Positions 7,448 through 15,966 of a stretch of DNA of 64,000 nt are shown here, piece after piece (the stretch's first letter is position 1; each line of letters begins with the position of its first letter). The notes under the pieces are model-generated. The model was not told the origin of the DNA. It made no database searches and saw only the letters and a program-made list of their open reading frames with translations. Source of the stretch: JAJTHJ01 sp046316025 (lineage in GTDB: Bacteria > Pseudomonadota > Gammaproteobacteria > Burkholderiales > Burkholderiaceae_F); assembly GCA_046316025.1 (NCBI GenBank), contig JBKCXU010000103.1, positions 1 through 64,000 on the forward strand. The letters are read 5' to 3'. The translations under genes and the position numbers were made by a program.

Positions 7448-8224
7448 ATGATTCGCATCGCCACCCTGAACGTCAACGGCATCCGCTCCGCCGCCGGCAA
7501 GGGGCTCGAGCGCTGGATCGCGCGCACCGCGCCCGACGTGCTGTGCCTGCAAGAGGTCAAGGCGCACGAGGTCGACATCCCGGAGCGGCTGCGCTTCCCC
7601 GACGGGCTGCACGGTTACTTTCACTGCGCACAGAAAAAGGGCTACTCGGGCACCGCGCTCTATGCCAAGCGCGAGCCGCGCCGCGTGCAGCTGGGCTTCG
7701 GCGTGCCGGAGTTCGACGACGAGGGCCGCTACGTCGAGGCGGAGTTCCGCGACCTCACGGTGATCGGCGTGTACTTTCCGTCGGGCTCGTCCGGGCCGCA
7801 CCGGCAGGCGTCCAAGGACCGCTTTCTCGACGTCTTCCCCGAGCATCTGGCCCGGCTGCGCGCCAGCGGCCGCGAGATCGTGCTGTGTGGCGACGTGAAC
7901 ATCGCGCACCGCGAGATCGATCTGAAGAACTGGCGCAGCAACCAGAAGAACTCCGGCTTCCTGCCGCACGAGCGGGCATGGCTGACGCGCCTTTTCGCCG
8001 AGGCGGGCTGGGTCGATGTGTTCCGTCGCCTCGATCCGCGGCCTGAGCAATACACCTGGTGGAGCAACCGCGGCGCCGCGTGGGAGAAGAACGTCGGCTG
8101 GCGGATCGACTACCAGATCGCCACACCCGGCATCGCCGCGCGCGCGCGGCACGCGGAGATTTACCTGCGCCAGCGCTTCTCCGACCACGCGCCGCTCGTC
8201 ATCGACTACACGGGGCGGCTGTGA
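7448..8224 (+). CDS. xth: Exodeoxyribonuclease III
   Basis: This metal-dependent AP endonuclease and 3'-5' exonuclease acts in base-excision repair. The 258-residue protein has the exonuclease-endonuclease-phosphatase signatures: N-terminal IATLNVNGIRSA, LQEVKAHEVD with the metal-binding Glu, GVYFPSGS, GDVNIAHREIDLKN with catalytic Asp/Asn, and the closing SDHAPLVIDY with the His general base. I start at ATG 7448 (MIRIATLNVNG); the ATG 60 bp upstream adds a low-complexity stretch. Its stop overlaps the GTG of a small downstream ORF. Confidence 0.95.
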   Translation: MIRIATLNVNGIRSAAGKGLERWIARTAPDVLCLQEVKAHEVDIPERLRFPDGLHGYFHCAQKKGYSGTALYAKREPRRVQLGFGVPEFDDEGRYVEAEFRDLTVIGVYFPSGSSGPHRQASKDRFLDVFPEHLARLRASGREIVLCGDVNIAHREIDLKNWRSNQKNSGFLPHERAWLTRLFAEAGWVDVFRRLDPRPEQYTWWSNRGAAWEKNVGWRIDYQIATPGIAARARHAEIYLRQRFSDHAPLVIDYTGRL

Positions 8225-8412
8225 CGAGACTCAAGCGCGGCGCAGCCGTCGCCTGGGGCCTGGTCGCCGCGGAGCGGCTGGCGGAGGTCGACGCGCTGCT
8301 GCAAAAGCTGCGCGTGCCCAAGACCTACATGCACGAGGTCTACACCTTGCGCGAGCACGTGGCCTACGTGCGTGCCGTGGTGCACGAGCGGGCAACGCCG
8401 CGCGCGCCGTAG
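8221..8412 (+). CDS. Small hypothetical protein coupled to xth
   Basis: This is a 63-residue ORF whose GTG overlaps the xth stop (GTGA), a typical translational-coupling arrangement. Its composition is that of a soluble helical protein (AERLAEVDALLQKLRVPKTY, then YTLREHVAYVRAVV), with codon usage like its neighbours and no signal peptide or membrane segment. I do not recognise a family. It could be a real conserved small protein or a fortuitous extension of the operon. Confidence 0.45.
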   Translation: MTRLKRGAAVAWGLVAAERLAEVDALLQKLRVPKTYMHEVYTLREHVAYVRAVVHERATPRAP

Positions 8413-8490
8413 CCGGACGCAGCGCCGCCAGGGTCTTTGGTAAGGTTTGCGCGCCGTCGCCGACAGGACGGTTTGTGGAGATCGTCCGCC

Positions 8491-9435
8491 ATGCCGAATT
8501 GCCCTCGTCCCGCCCCCGAATCGAGCCCCTCGGAAATCACACCGCGCGCCGTCTGGCAGCGGCGACGAGAACTGGTGCAGGCGGGTGTGGCCGCCGGCCT
8601 GATCGGCGTGGCCGCGCCGCTGCGCGCGCAGAAGCTGCCGGCCAAGCCCGGCCCGTACTCGACGATGGAAAAAGCCACGCCGGAGAAGCTCGTCAAGGAG
8701 TACTGCAACTTCTACGAATTCGGCACCGACAAGGAAGACCCCGCCCGGCTGGCGCCCAAGCTGCTCAAGACGCGCCCGTGGACCGTGCAGGTCGAAGGCG
8801 AGGTGAAAAAGCCCGGCGCCTACGACATCGACATGCTGCTCAAGCTCGCCGCGATGGAAGACCGCATCTACCGGCTGCGCTGCGTGGAAGCGTGGTCGGC
8901 GGTGGTGCCCTGGGTCGGCTATCCGCTGGCTGAACTCATCAAGCGCGTGGAACCGACCGGCAACGCCAAGTTCGTCGAGTTCGTCACCCTGGCCGACCCC
9001 AAGCAGATGCCGGGGCTGCGCGCCTCGGTGATCGACTGGCCGTACACCGAGGGCCTGCGGATGGACGAGGCGATGCACCCGCTGACGCTGCTCACCTTTG
9101 GCATGTACGGCGAAGTGCTGCCCGCGCAAAACGGCGCGCCGCTGCGGATCGTCGTGCCGTGGAAGTACGGCTTCAAAAGCGGCAAGTCGCTGGTGAAGAT
9201 CCGCTTCGTCGAAAAGCAGCCGGTCAACAGCTGGCAGCGTTCCAACCCGAGCGAGTACGGCTTTTACTCGAACGTGAACCCGAACAAGGATCACCCGCGC
9301 TGGAGCCAGGCGAGCGAACGGCGCCTCGGCGAAGACGGCCTCTTTGCCAAGCGGCGGCCCACACTGATGTTCAACGGCTACGGCGATCAGGTGGCGTCGC
9401 TTTACGCCGGGATGGACTTGAACAAGTTCTATTGA
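8491..9435 (+). CDS. msrP: Protein-methionine-sulfoxide reductase, molybdopterin catalytic subunit
   Basis: MsrP (YedY) repairs oxidised methionine in periplasmic proteins using a Mo-molybdopterin centre fed by MsrQ. The 314-residue protein has a Tat signal (WQRRRELVQAGVAAGLIGVA), the family segment YCNFYEFGTDKEDPARLA, and the molybdenum-ligating Cys131 in YRLRCVEAWS. The C-terminal half contains IVVPWKYGFKSGKSLVKIRF and the ending YAGMDLNKFY, both typical of MsrP. Start chosen at ATG 8491. The stop overlaps the msrQ start (TGATG), and tatABC lie later in this window. Confidence 0.95.
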   Translation: MPNCPRPAPESSPSEITPRAVWQRRRELVQAGVAAGLIGVAAPLRAQKLPAKPGPYSTMEKATPEKLVKEYCNFYEFGTDKEDPARLAPKLLKTRPWTVQVEGEVKKPGAYDIDMLLKLAAMEDRIYRLRCVEAWSAVVPWVGYPLAELIKRVEPTGNAKFVEFVTLADPKQMPGLRASVIDWPYTEGLRMDEAMHPLTLLTFGMYGEVLPAQNGAPLRIVVPWKYGFKSGKSLVKIRFVEKQPVNSWQRSNPSEYGFYSNVNPNKDHPRWSQASERRLGEDGLFAKRRPTLMFNGYGDQVASLYAGMDLNKFY

Positions 9436-10091
9436 TGGTCGTGGCCGCCAAGCCGCCGCTGGCGGCGCTGCTGCCCTGGGTGCCGGCGGCACTGGCGCCG
9501 CGCGCCTTCAACGCGCTGCGCGCGCTGCTCTTTGTGCTGGCGCTGCTGCCGTTTTTGCGGCTCGTCTACCTAGGTGCGACCGGCGAGTTGGGCGCAAACC
9601 CGGTCGAGTTCGTGATCCGCTCGCTCGGCACCTGGGCGCTGGTGCTGTTGTGTGCGACGCTCGCGGTCACGCCGCTGCGCTGGGCCACCGGCTGGGCCTG
9701 GCTCGTGCGGCTGCGGCGGATGTTCGGCCTGTTTTGCTTCTTCTACGCGAGCCTGCATTTCCTCGCCTTCGCCGGGCTGGATCAGTGGTTCGATCTCGCC
9801 GCGATCTGGACCGAGGTGGTCAAGCGCCCGTACATCACGATGGGCTTTGCCGCGTTCGTGCTGCTGATTCCGCTGGCGGCCACCTCCACCAACGCGATGA
9901 TCCGCCGGCTCGGCGGCAAGAACTGGCAGCGGCTGCATCGGTTGGTCTACGCGGTGGCCGTGCTGGCGATCGCCCACTACGTCTGGCACAAGGCCGGCAA
10001 GAACGACTTTGCCGAGGTGTTCGTGTACGGTGCCGTGGTGGCGTTGCTGCTGGGGGTGAGGGTGGTGCGGTGGGCGCGCGGTGGACGATGA
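9435..10091 (+). CDS. msrQ: MsrQ, haem-binding membrane subunit of the MsrPQ system
   Basis: MsrQ (YedZ) is a b-type haem membrane protein that passes quinol-derived electrons to MsrP. The 218-residue protein has about six hydrophobic segments of the ferric-reductase-like fold. Histidines lie in membrane helices at YASLHFLAF and in WQRLHRLVYAVAVLAIAHYVWH, the expected haem ligands. The sequence RRMFGLFCFFYASLH is characteristic. It is translationally coupled to msrP by a one-base stop/start overlap, and a hairpin follows the stop codon. Confidence 0.94.
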   Translation: MVVAAKPPLAALLPWVPAALAPRAFNALRALLFVLALLPFLRLVYLGATGELGANPVEFVIRSLGTWALVLLCATLAVTPLRWATGWAWLVRLRRMFGLFCFFYASLHFLAFAGLDQWFDLAAIWTEVVKRPYITMGFAAFVLLIPLAATSTNAMIRRLGGKNWQRLHRLVYAVAVLAIAHYVWHKAGKNDFAEVFVYGAVVALLLGVRVVRWARGGR

Positions 10092-10188
10092 AGATGATGC
10101 GACCTGTGGCCGCTGTGATCGCGCTGCGCGCTCGGTGAGCTGAACGCCTGTGTACGGATCGTCATAGCCCGCGCCGCGGGCGTTCACA

Positions 10189-10204
10189 GGCGGCGGGAGC
10201 CGCC
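10189..10204. terminator. Hairpin between convergent msrQ and lysA
   Basis: A perfect 6-bp stem GGCGGC/GCCGCC with a GGGA loop lies between two convergent genes. A longer-range 8-bp pair, TGAACGCC at 10141-10148 with GGCGTTCA at 10179-10186, encloses a second small GC-rich hairpin just upstream. T-tracts are weak on both strands, so a bidirectional terminator is inferred from position and structure only. Confidence 0.4.
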
Positions 10205-10218
10205 GTCATCTTCACATC

Positions 10219-11490
10219 TCAAGGCAGCAGCGACTCGGCCGAGAAGAGTTCGGCCACCGTCTCCCGCCGCCGCACCTCAAAACAGCGCTCGCCATCGACC
10301 ATCACCTCGGCCGCGCGCGGGCGGGTGTTGTAGTTGCTCGCCATGCTCATGCCGTAGGCGCCGGCACTGCCGATGGCGAGCAGGTCGCCGGGGGCGATGG
10401 CCAGCGCGCGCTCGCGCGCCAGCCAGTCGCCGGACTCGCACACGGGGCCGACGATGTCGTAGAGCGCAATCTCGTGCGTGCTCGGCGCGACCGGATGCAC
10501 CGGCATCCACGCCTGGTACATCGCGGGGCGCGCCAGATCGTTCATCGCCGCATCGACGATGGCGAAGTTCTTCGCCTCGCCGTGCTTGACGTATTGCACC
10601 CGCGTCAGCAACGCGCCGGCCGGGCCGGCAATCGAGCGGCCTGGCTCGAACATGATCGTCTTGTCGCCATGCCCGCGCGCATCGACGCGCGCGAGCAGCG
10701 CGTCGATCAACTCACCGACCGGCGGCGGCGTTTCGTCCCGGTAACGGATGCCGACACCACCGCCGAAGTCGATGTGATGCAGCGCGATGCCTTCGCGCGA
10801 CAGCGCATCGACCACGTCGAGCAGCCGCTCGGCGGCTTCCAGATACGGCGCCACCTCGGTGATCTGCGAACCGATGTGAAAGTCGATCCCCACCACCTCC
10901 AGGTGCGGCGAGCGCGCCGCGCGCCGGTACAGCGCCGGCGTGTCGGCATAGGCGACACCGAACTTGTTGTTCTTCAACCCGGTGGAGATGTACGGATGCG
11001 TCTTGGGATCGACGTCGGGATTCACGCGCACCGAAATCGGCGCGCGCGTGCCAAGCCGCTGCGCGACGCGTTCGACGACTTCCAGCTCCGGCACCGATTC
11101 GACGTTGAAGCACAGGATGCCGACCTCCAGCGCCTGCGCGATCTCCGCTTCGCTTTTTCCGACACCGGAGAAGACCACCTTGCGCGGGTCGCCGCCGACT
11201 GCGAGCACGCGGGCGAGTTCGCCGCCGCTGACGATGTCGAAGCCGCCGCCGGCGCGCGCGAGCAGATCGAGCACCGCCAGGTTGGAATTAGCCTTCATCG
11301 CATAGCAGACGAGCGCTGCGCGACCGGCGAGCGCATCGGCGTAGGCGCGGTAGCCCGCCAGCAGGGCTGCGCGCGAGTACACGTAGGTCGGCGTGCCGTA
11401 GCGCGCGGCAATCGCCGGCAGCGGGACGGACTCGCAATGCAGAACGCCGTCGCGCTGCGAAAACGCGCCGGCGATGGGGTCGTGGATCAT
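10219..11490 (-). CDS. lysA: Diaminopimelate decarboxylase
   Basis: This PLP enzyme decarboxylates meso-diaminopimelate to L-lysine, the last step of lysine synthesis. The 423-residue protein is a fold-III decarboxylase. PLP-binding Lys66 lies in CYAMKANSN, the phosphate-binding glycines in HIDFGGGVGIRY, and the dimer-interface active-site cysteine in GPVCESGDWLA. EPGRSIAGPAG and GAYGMSMASNYN are also typical. Its ATG shares one base with the stop of lptM (TAATG). The lptM-lysA pair opposite cyaY is standard betaproteobacterial and gammaproteobacterial synteny. Confidence 0.96.
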   Translation of the reverse strand: MIHDPIAGAFSQRDGVLHCESVPLPAIAARYGTPTYVYSRAALLAGYRAYADALAGRAALVCYAMKANSNLAVLDLLARAGGGFDIVSGGELARVLAVGGDPRKVVFSGVGKSEAEIAQALEVGILCFNVESVPELEVVERVAQRLGTRAPISVRVNPDVDPKTHPYISTGLKNNKFGVAYADTPALYRRAARSPHLEVVGIDFHIGSQITEVAPYLEAAERLLDVVDALSREGIALHHIDFGGGVGIRYRDETPPPVGELIDALLARVDARGHGDKTIMFEPGRSIAGPAGALLTRVQYVKHGEAKNFAIVDAAMNDLARPAMYQAWMPVHPVAPSTHEIALYDIVGPVCESGDWLARERALAIAPGDLLAIGSAGAYGMSMASNYNTRPRAAEVMVDGERCFEVRRRETVAELFSAESLLP

Positions 11491-11675
11491 TACTTCTTCT
11501 CGTCCGAGGTGCCGGGCACGTCGGGCACTTTGGGGGTCGGGGGCTGCGGCGCGGGCGGTGGCGACGGATAGGGCCAAGGCGCATCCTTGGGCACGCCGGG
11601 CACGACCAGCGGCCCCTTGATGCCGCAGCCGGCAAGCGTCAACGCGCTCACTAGAATCAACATCGTTCTTCTCAT
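11490..11675 (-). CDS. lptM: LptM (YifL-type) small lipoprotein
   Basis: This 61-residue lipoprotein has signal MRRTMLILVSALTLAGC and starts its mature form with CGIKGPL, the hallmark of LptM. In E. coli LptM binds the outer-membrane LPS translocon LptD/LptE and helps its oxidative maturation. The C-terminal part is proline-rich and probably disordered. It is co-transcribed with lysA and divergent from cyaY with only 17 bp between the start codons, so the two promoters must overlap the opposite genes. Confidence 0.85.
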   Translation of the reverse strand: MRRTMLILVSALTLAGCGIKGPLVVPGVPKDAPWPYPSPPPAPQPPTPKVPDVPGTSDEKK

Positions 11676-11692
11676 CGCGACGACATTCTGGC

Positions 11693-12013
11693 ATGACCGA
11701 ATCGGAATTCCTCGAACTGGCCGAGGCCACGCTGGACGCCATCGAAGTCGCAGTCGAAGCCAACGGTGCCGACCTCGACGTCACCCGCAGCGGCAACGTG
11801 CTGACGCTGGAACTGGCCGACGGCTCGAAGATCGTCGTCAACAGCCAGGCGCCGATGCGCCAGATCTGGGTCGCCGCCAAGAGCGGCGGTTTTCACTACG
11901 AACGGCGCGGCAGCGAGTGGCGCGACACGCGCGACGGAGCCGAGTTGTTCGCCGCGTTGTCGAAGCTCGTCTCCGTCCAGGGCGGCGAGGCGGTGATCCT
12001 GCGCGAGCGCTAG
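11693..12013 (+). CDS. cyaY: Frataxin-like iron-sulfur assembly protein CyaY
   Basis: CyaY is a small acidic iron-binding protein that modulates IscS during Fe-S cluster assembly. The 106-residue protein has the acidic first helix (TESEFLELAEATLDAIEVAVE) and the beta-sheet strands GNVLTLELADGSKIVVNSQ and QIWVAAKSGGFHY, with the conserved Trp on the sheet surface. Length matches the family. Its stop codon overlaps the convergent mrcA stop by 4 bp. Confidence 0.95.
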   Translation: MTESEFLELAEATLDAIEVAVEANGADLDVTRSGNVLTLELADGSKIVVNSQAPMRQIWVAAKSGGFHYERRGSEWRDTRDGAELFAALSKLVSVQGGEAVILRER

Positions 12014-14391
12014 AAGATCTGCTTGCTCGCCGGCTCCGGCTTCTTCTCTGCCGGCGCGGTCGCGTCCGTCGCCGCCGGAGGTTCCTGCTCGGTAAGCCCG
12101 ACGCTGGCAATCCCGCTGCCGGGCGGGAACTCTTCAAAGTAGGTCTCGCTCCCGACCACCACCAATCCCTCGGGCATCGGGTGCGCTTCTTCGGGCCGCC
12201 CCTTGAGCGCGGTTTGCATGTAGCCGATCCAGATCGGCAGCGCCAGGCCGCCGCCGGTCTCGCGGGTGCCCAGCGGCCGCGGCTGGTCGAAACCCATCCA
12301 CGCCACGCCGACGATGCCGCCGCCGTAGCCGGCAAACCAGGCGTCGTGCGAGTCGTTGGTGGTGCCGGTCTTGCCGGCCAGATCGGCGCGCTTGAGCGTG
12401 GCGCCGGCGCGCGCAGCCGTGCCGTAGCGGGTCACATCGCGCAGCAGGTTATCCGTCAACCAGGCGTTGCGGGCGGGAATCGCGCGGTTGGCTTCATCCA
12501 GCGGTGCCGGTGCGGGCGCTTCCATCAACACCTTGCCGTTGGCGTCGGTCACCCGCGCGATCAGGTAGGGCGTGACGCGGTGGCCGCCATTGGCAAACAC
12601 GTTGTAGCCTGCCAGCATCTGCCAGGCGGTGACCGAGCCCGCGCCCAGCGCCAGCGTCAGGTAGGGCGGATGCTTGTCGGCGTCGAAGCCGAAGCGCGTG
12701 GCCCACTGCTGGGCGCTCGCCGGCCCGATCGTTTGCAGCACGCGGATCGACACCAGGTTCTTGGACTTGGCCAGCGCCTGGCGCAGGCGCATCGGCCCCT
12801 CGTTCTTGCCTTCGAAGTTCTTCGGCTCCCACAACTGGCCGCCGGTTTGCGCCGGATCGACGTAAATCGGCGCATCGTTGACGACGGTGCTCGGCGTGAA
12901 ACCCTGCTCCAGCGCCGCCGAGTAGATGAACGGCTTGAACGACGAACCCGGCTGCCGCCAGCCCTGGGTGACGTGGTTGAACTTGTTGAGGTTGAAGTCG
13001 AAGCCGCCGACCAGCGCGCGCACCGCGCCGTCGGCGGCGTTGGCGGCGACGAAGAGAGCCTCGACCTGCGGCAATTGCACGATCTCCCAGCCGTCCTTGG
13101 GCAGCCGCGCCACCCGGATAACCGCTCCCGGCACGATGCGCTGCGCCGGCTGCGCCTTGGGGTTGAGCGCGCGCGCGGCAAAGCGCAGGCCGCCGCCCTC
13201 GATCGTCAAGCGCTCGCCGCCCTTCACCACGGCGACGACTTTCTCGGGCGCCGCCTCCAGCACCACCGCCGGCACGAGGCCGGGGCTGTCTATGGCTTCG
13301 ACCAGGGCATCGTCGATCCGCTGCTCGCGCGCGGCGGCGTCGCCGGAGAGGTCGACAAAGGCTTCCGGCCCGCGGTAGCCGTAGCGCCGGTCGTAGTCGA
13401 GCACCTGCGTGCGCAGCGCGGTGTAGGCGGCCTGCTGCTCGGCCGCGATCAGCGTGGTGTAGACGTTCAGCCCGCGCGAATAGGTCTCTTCGCGGAACAC
13501 CTCGAACATCAGCTGGCGCGCCATCTCTGCCGCGAAGTCGGCGCTGCCGCGCAGGCGGGCGCCGGCCGCCGGTTCGGTGGCGGCGAGCGCGGCGCGAGTT
13601 TTGAGTTCCTCGGCCAGTGCGGCGTCGTACTGCGCCTGGTCGATGAAGCCCAGTTGCAGCATCCGTCCCAGCACGTACTGCTGGCGCACCTGGGCGCGAC
13701 GCGGGTTGACCGCCGGGTTGTACGCGCTCGGCGCCACCGGCAGGCCGGCAAGCATCGCCGCCTCGGCCACCGATAGCTCGCCGAGCTTCTTGCCGAAGTA
13801 GATGCGCGCGGCCGCACCGAAGCCGTAGGCGCGCTGGCCGAGGAAGATCTGGTTCAGGTAAATCTCCAGAATCCGGTCTTTGGGCAGCGTGGCCTCGATC
13901 TTGTAGGCGAGCGCGATTTCGTAGAGCTTGCGCAGGTAGCTGCGCTCGGAACTCAGAAAGAAGTTGCGTGCCACCTGCATGGTGATCGTGCTGCCGCCCT
14001 GGCCGCGGCGGCCGGCGAGCACGTTGGCGACAGCGGCCCGAGCCAGCCCCGTGTAGTCCACGCCGCTGTGCCGATAGAAGCGGTCGTCTTCGGCGGCGAG
14101 CACCGCCAGCTTGACCGCCGGCGGCACGTCCTCGATCCGCACGAAGTCGCGCCGCTCCTCGCCGAACTCGCCGATCAGCACGTTGTCGGCCGTCCACACC
14201 CGCAGCGGGATGCGGGGTCGGTAGTCGGCCAGCGCGTCGATCGGCGGCAGGTTGACGTAGACCAGCGCGAAAGCCAGCGCGGCCAGCAAGGCGCCAGCGA
14301 CGGCAAGCCCGATGGCGCCGAGCGCAGCGGCAGCGAGCCAGCGCAGAGGCCGCGGCCGGCGGGTAGCGTCGACGGGATGGGCGTTGGACAC
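12010..14391 (-). CDS. mrcA: Penicillin-binding protein 1A (bifunctional transglycosylase/transpeptidase)
   Basis: This class A PBP polymerises and crosslinks peptidoglycan. The 793-residue protein has a short cytoplasmic tail and one transmembrane helix near residues 18-42. A GT51 domain follows with EDDRFYRHSGVD, GGSTITMQVARNFFLS and RKLYEIALAYKIE. The transpeptidase domain has the active-site serine in GSSFKPFIY, the SKN motif in AKSKNLVSIRV and the KTGTT box. An OB-like insert lies between the catalytic domains. I use the GTG at 14391 (VSNAHPVD) because no ATG is suitably placed. It is divergent from pilM, as usual in beta- and gammaproteobacteria. Confidence 0.93.
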   Translation of the reverse strand: MSNAHPVDATRRPRPLRWLAAAALGAIGLAVAGALLAALAFALVYVNLPPIDALADYRPRIPLRVWTADNVLIGEFGEERRDFVRIEDVPPAVKLAVLAAEDDRFYRHSGVDYTGLARAAVANVLAGRRGQGGSTITMQVARNFFLSSERSYLRKLYEIALAYKIEATLPKDRILEIYLNQIFLGQRAYGFGAAARIYFGKKLGELSVAEAAMLAGLPVAPSAYNPAVNPRRAQVRQQYVLGRMLQLGFIDQAQYDAALAEELKTRAALAATEPAAGARLRGSADFAAEMARQLMFEVFREETYSRGLNVYTTLIAAEQQAAYTALRTQVLDYDRRYGYRGPEAFVDLSGDAAAREQRIDDALVEAIDSPGLVPAVVLEAAPEKVVAVVKGGERLTIEGGGLRFAARALNPKAQPAQRIVPGAVIRVARLPKDGWEIVQLPQVEALFVAANAADGAVRALVGGFDFNLNKFNHVTQGWRQPGSSFKPFIYSAALEQGFTPSTVVNDAPIYVDPAQTGGQLWEPKNFEGKNEGPMRLRQALAKSKNLVSIRVLQTIGPASAQQWATRFGFDADKHPPYLTLALGAGSVTAWQMLAGYNVFANGGHRVTPYLIARVTDANGKVLMEAPAPAPLDEANRAIPARNAWLTDNLLRDVTRYGTAARAGATLKRADLAGKTGTTNDSHDAWFAGYGGGIVGVAWMGFDQPRPLGTRETGGGLALPIWIGYMQTALKGRPEEAHPMPEGLVVVGSETYFEEFPPGSGIASVGLTEQEPPAATDATAPAEKKPEPASKQIF

Positions 14392-14881
14392 GAAAGAAGG
14401 CCGTGGGCAAGGTGGCGCAGCGCGGACCGATCTCGCCGCGGACGACCGCGCGGGCGTTTGAAACCGCGCGCGAGCGGAAGTTTCCTTGAAAATTATCCTA
14501 GGTTCCGCGACCAAACGCGCGGCAGGGTGAGCGCGGTCGGCCGGCGGGCCTGGCGCGAGGAGGCCGCCGAGTCGGCGCCCTGCGCGGCCTGCCCCGGCCT
14601 CGGTTCGGGGACGAGCAGCGGGGTCGATCGGCCCCGCGGCGCGACAGCGCGGCTGGCGGGCCATCGGTTGCGTTGTTGCGAGAAAGACAGTCCTACCCCA
14701 AAGCCGCCACGTGCGCGCGCCGGGCGGGGTTGTCCACAGCCGGCGGCCCGCGTAGGATCGCAAGTCCTGTCGAGAAAGCGGATGTAACCTTCGGCCAATA
14801 CAGGCCGTTATGAAGGGCTCCGCATCGCGCGGGCGCGAACGGCGTTTCGGTCTGGGCTTGGCGACTTAGGAGCGATTAGCG
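14392..14881. other. Intergenic region between divergent mrcA and pilM
   Basis: These 490 bp separate two divergent genes. I see no convincing ORF, tRNA or repeat family. The stretch must contain the mrcA and pilM promoters, but no clear -35/-10 pair stands out. A single near-match to a DnaA box (TTGTCCACA, 14730-14738) and a near-palindrome GGGGTCGATCGGCCCC are present, without further context. A good AGGAG Shine-Dalgarno precedes the pilM GTG. Confidence 0.5.
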
Positions 14882-15958
14882 GTGTTTGGACTTTCCCTCT
14901 TATCGGGCGCGCCGCCGTTGGTGGGGCTGGACATCGGCTCGTCCAGCGTCAAGATGGTCGAGTTGTCGTCTGCCGGGGGCGGTCTGCGCCTCGAGCGCTA
15001 CGCCATCGAACTACTTCCTCGCGGAGCGGTGGTCGACGGCAACGTCGACCAGGTCGAAACCGTGGCCGACGCGGTCCGCCGCTGCTGGAAGCGTTCGGGC
15101 TGCCAGATCAAGCATGTGGCCATGGCGCTGCCGGCGGCGGCGGTCATCACCAAGCGGATCGCGCTGCCGGCCAATTTGCGCGAGGACGAGCTCGAATTAC
15201 AGGTCGAAAGCGAGGCGAGTCAGTACATTCCGTTCGCGCTGGACGAAGTCAGCCTGGATTTTCAAGTGCTCGGTGCGGTGCCCAACTCGCCCGAAGAGAT
15301 CGACGTGCTGATCGCCGCCTCCCGCCGCGAAAAGGTCGAAGACCGCGTCGCCGTGGCGCAGGCGGCGGGGCTGAAGCCGGTGGTGATGGACGTGGAGTCC
15401 TACGCCATGCGCGCCGCCATGGAGCGGGTGATTGTGCAACTGCCCAACGAAGGCCGGGGGCTGGTGATTGCCGTGTTCTACATCGGCGCCAGCTCGACCG
15501 GCTTGACGGTGATGCAGGATGGCGACGCGATTTACGAGCGGGAGCAGCCCTTCGGCGGTCAGCAATTGACGGGCGATATTGCGCGCACTTACGGCATTCC
15601 AACGGAAGAGGCCGAACAAAAGAAGCGCGCCGGCGATCTGCCTGCCAACTACGAGCGTGACGTGTTGCGCCCATTTATCGATACGACGGTGCTCGAAATC
15701 ACCCGTGCCTTGCAGTTCTTCTTCACCTCGACTCCGTACACACGGGTCGACCAGATCATGCTGACCGGTGGGTCGGCCGTGCTCGCCGGCTTGGCCGAGG
15801 CGTTGGTCGAGCGTGCGCAGGTACCGACCAGTGTCGTGTCGCCGTTTCGCGCCATGGACACGTCCACTGCGATACGCGACAAGCAGCTCAGGCTGGATGC
15901 CGCGTCGCTGGTGACGCCGTGCGGCCTGGCGATGCGGCGCTTCGATCCACAGCGCTAG
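14882..15958 (+). CDS. pilM: Type IV pilus inner-membrane platform protein PilM
   Basis: PilM is a cytoplasmic actin-like ATPase-fold protein that binds the N-terminus of PilN and links the pilus motor to the alignment complex. The 358-residue protein begins with a nucleotide-binding phosphate-1 motif (VGLDIGSSSVKMVEL) and has SHS2-type pilus assembly features (MALPAAAVITKRIALP, ELQVESEASQYIPF) and a second ATP-fold motif (MLTGGSAVLAGL). The start is GTG 14882 with AGGAG about 14 bp upstream. It heads the pilMNOPQ operon. Confidence 0.95.
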   Translation: MFGLSLLSGAPPLVGLDIGSSSVKMVELSSAGGGLRLERYAIELLPRGAVVDGNVDQVETVADAVRRCWKRSGCQIKHVAMALPAAAVITKRIALPANLREDELELQVESEASQYIPFALDEVSLDFQVLGAVPNSPEEIDVLIAASRREKVEDRVAVAQAAGLKPVVMDVESYAMRAAMERVIVQLPNEGRGLVIAVFYIGASSTGLTVMQDGDAIYEREQPFGGQQLTGDIARTYGIPTEEAEQKKRAGDLPANYERDVLRPFIDTTVLEITRALQFFFTSTPYTRVDQIMLTGGSAVLAGLAEALVERAQVPTSVVSPFRAMDTSTAIRDKQLRLDAASLVTPCGLAMRRFDPQR

Positions 15959-15966
15959 GGGGCGGC

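Noticed and set aside
14580..14660. Possible tRNA because of a GGTTCGG-like T-loop word
   Set aside because: No cloverleaf with matching acceptor and anticodon stems can be drawn around it.
14730..14738. DnaA-box-like TTGTCCACA suggesting a replication origin
   Set aside because: A single near-match in a 490-bp gap, with no AT-rich region, no cluster and no dnaA/gidA context.
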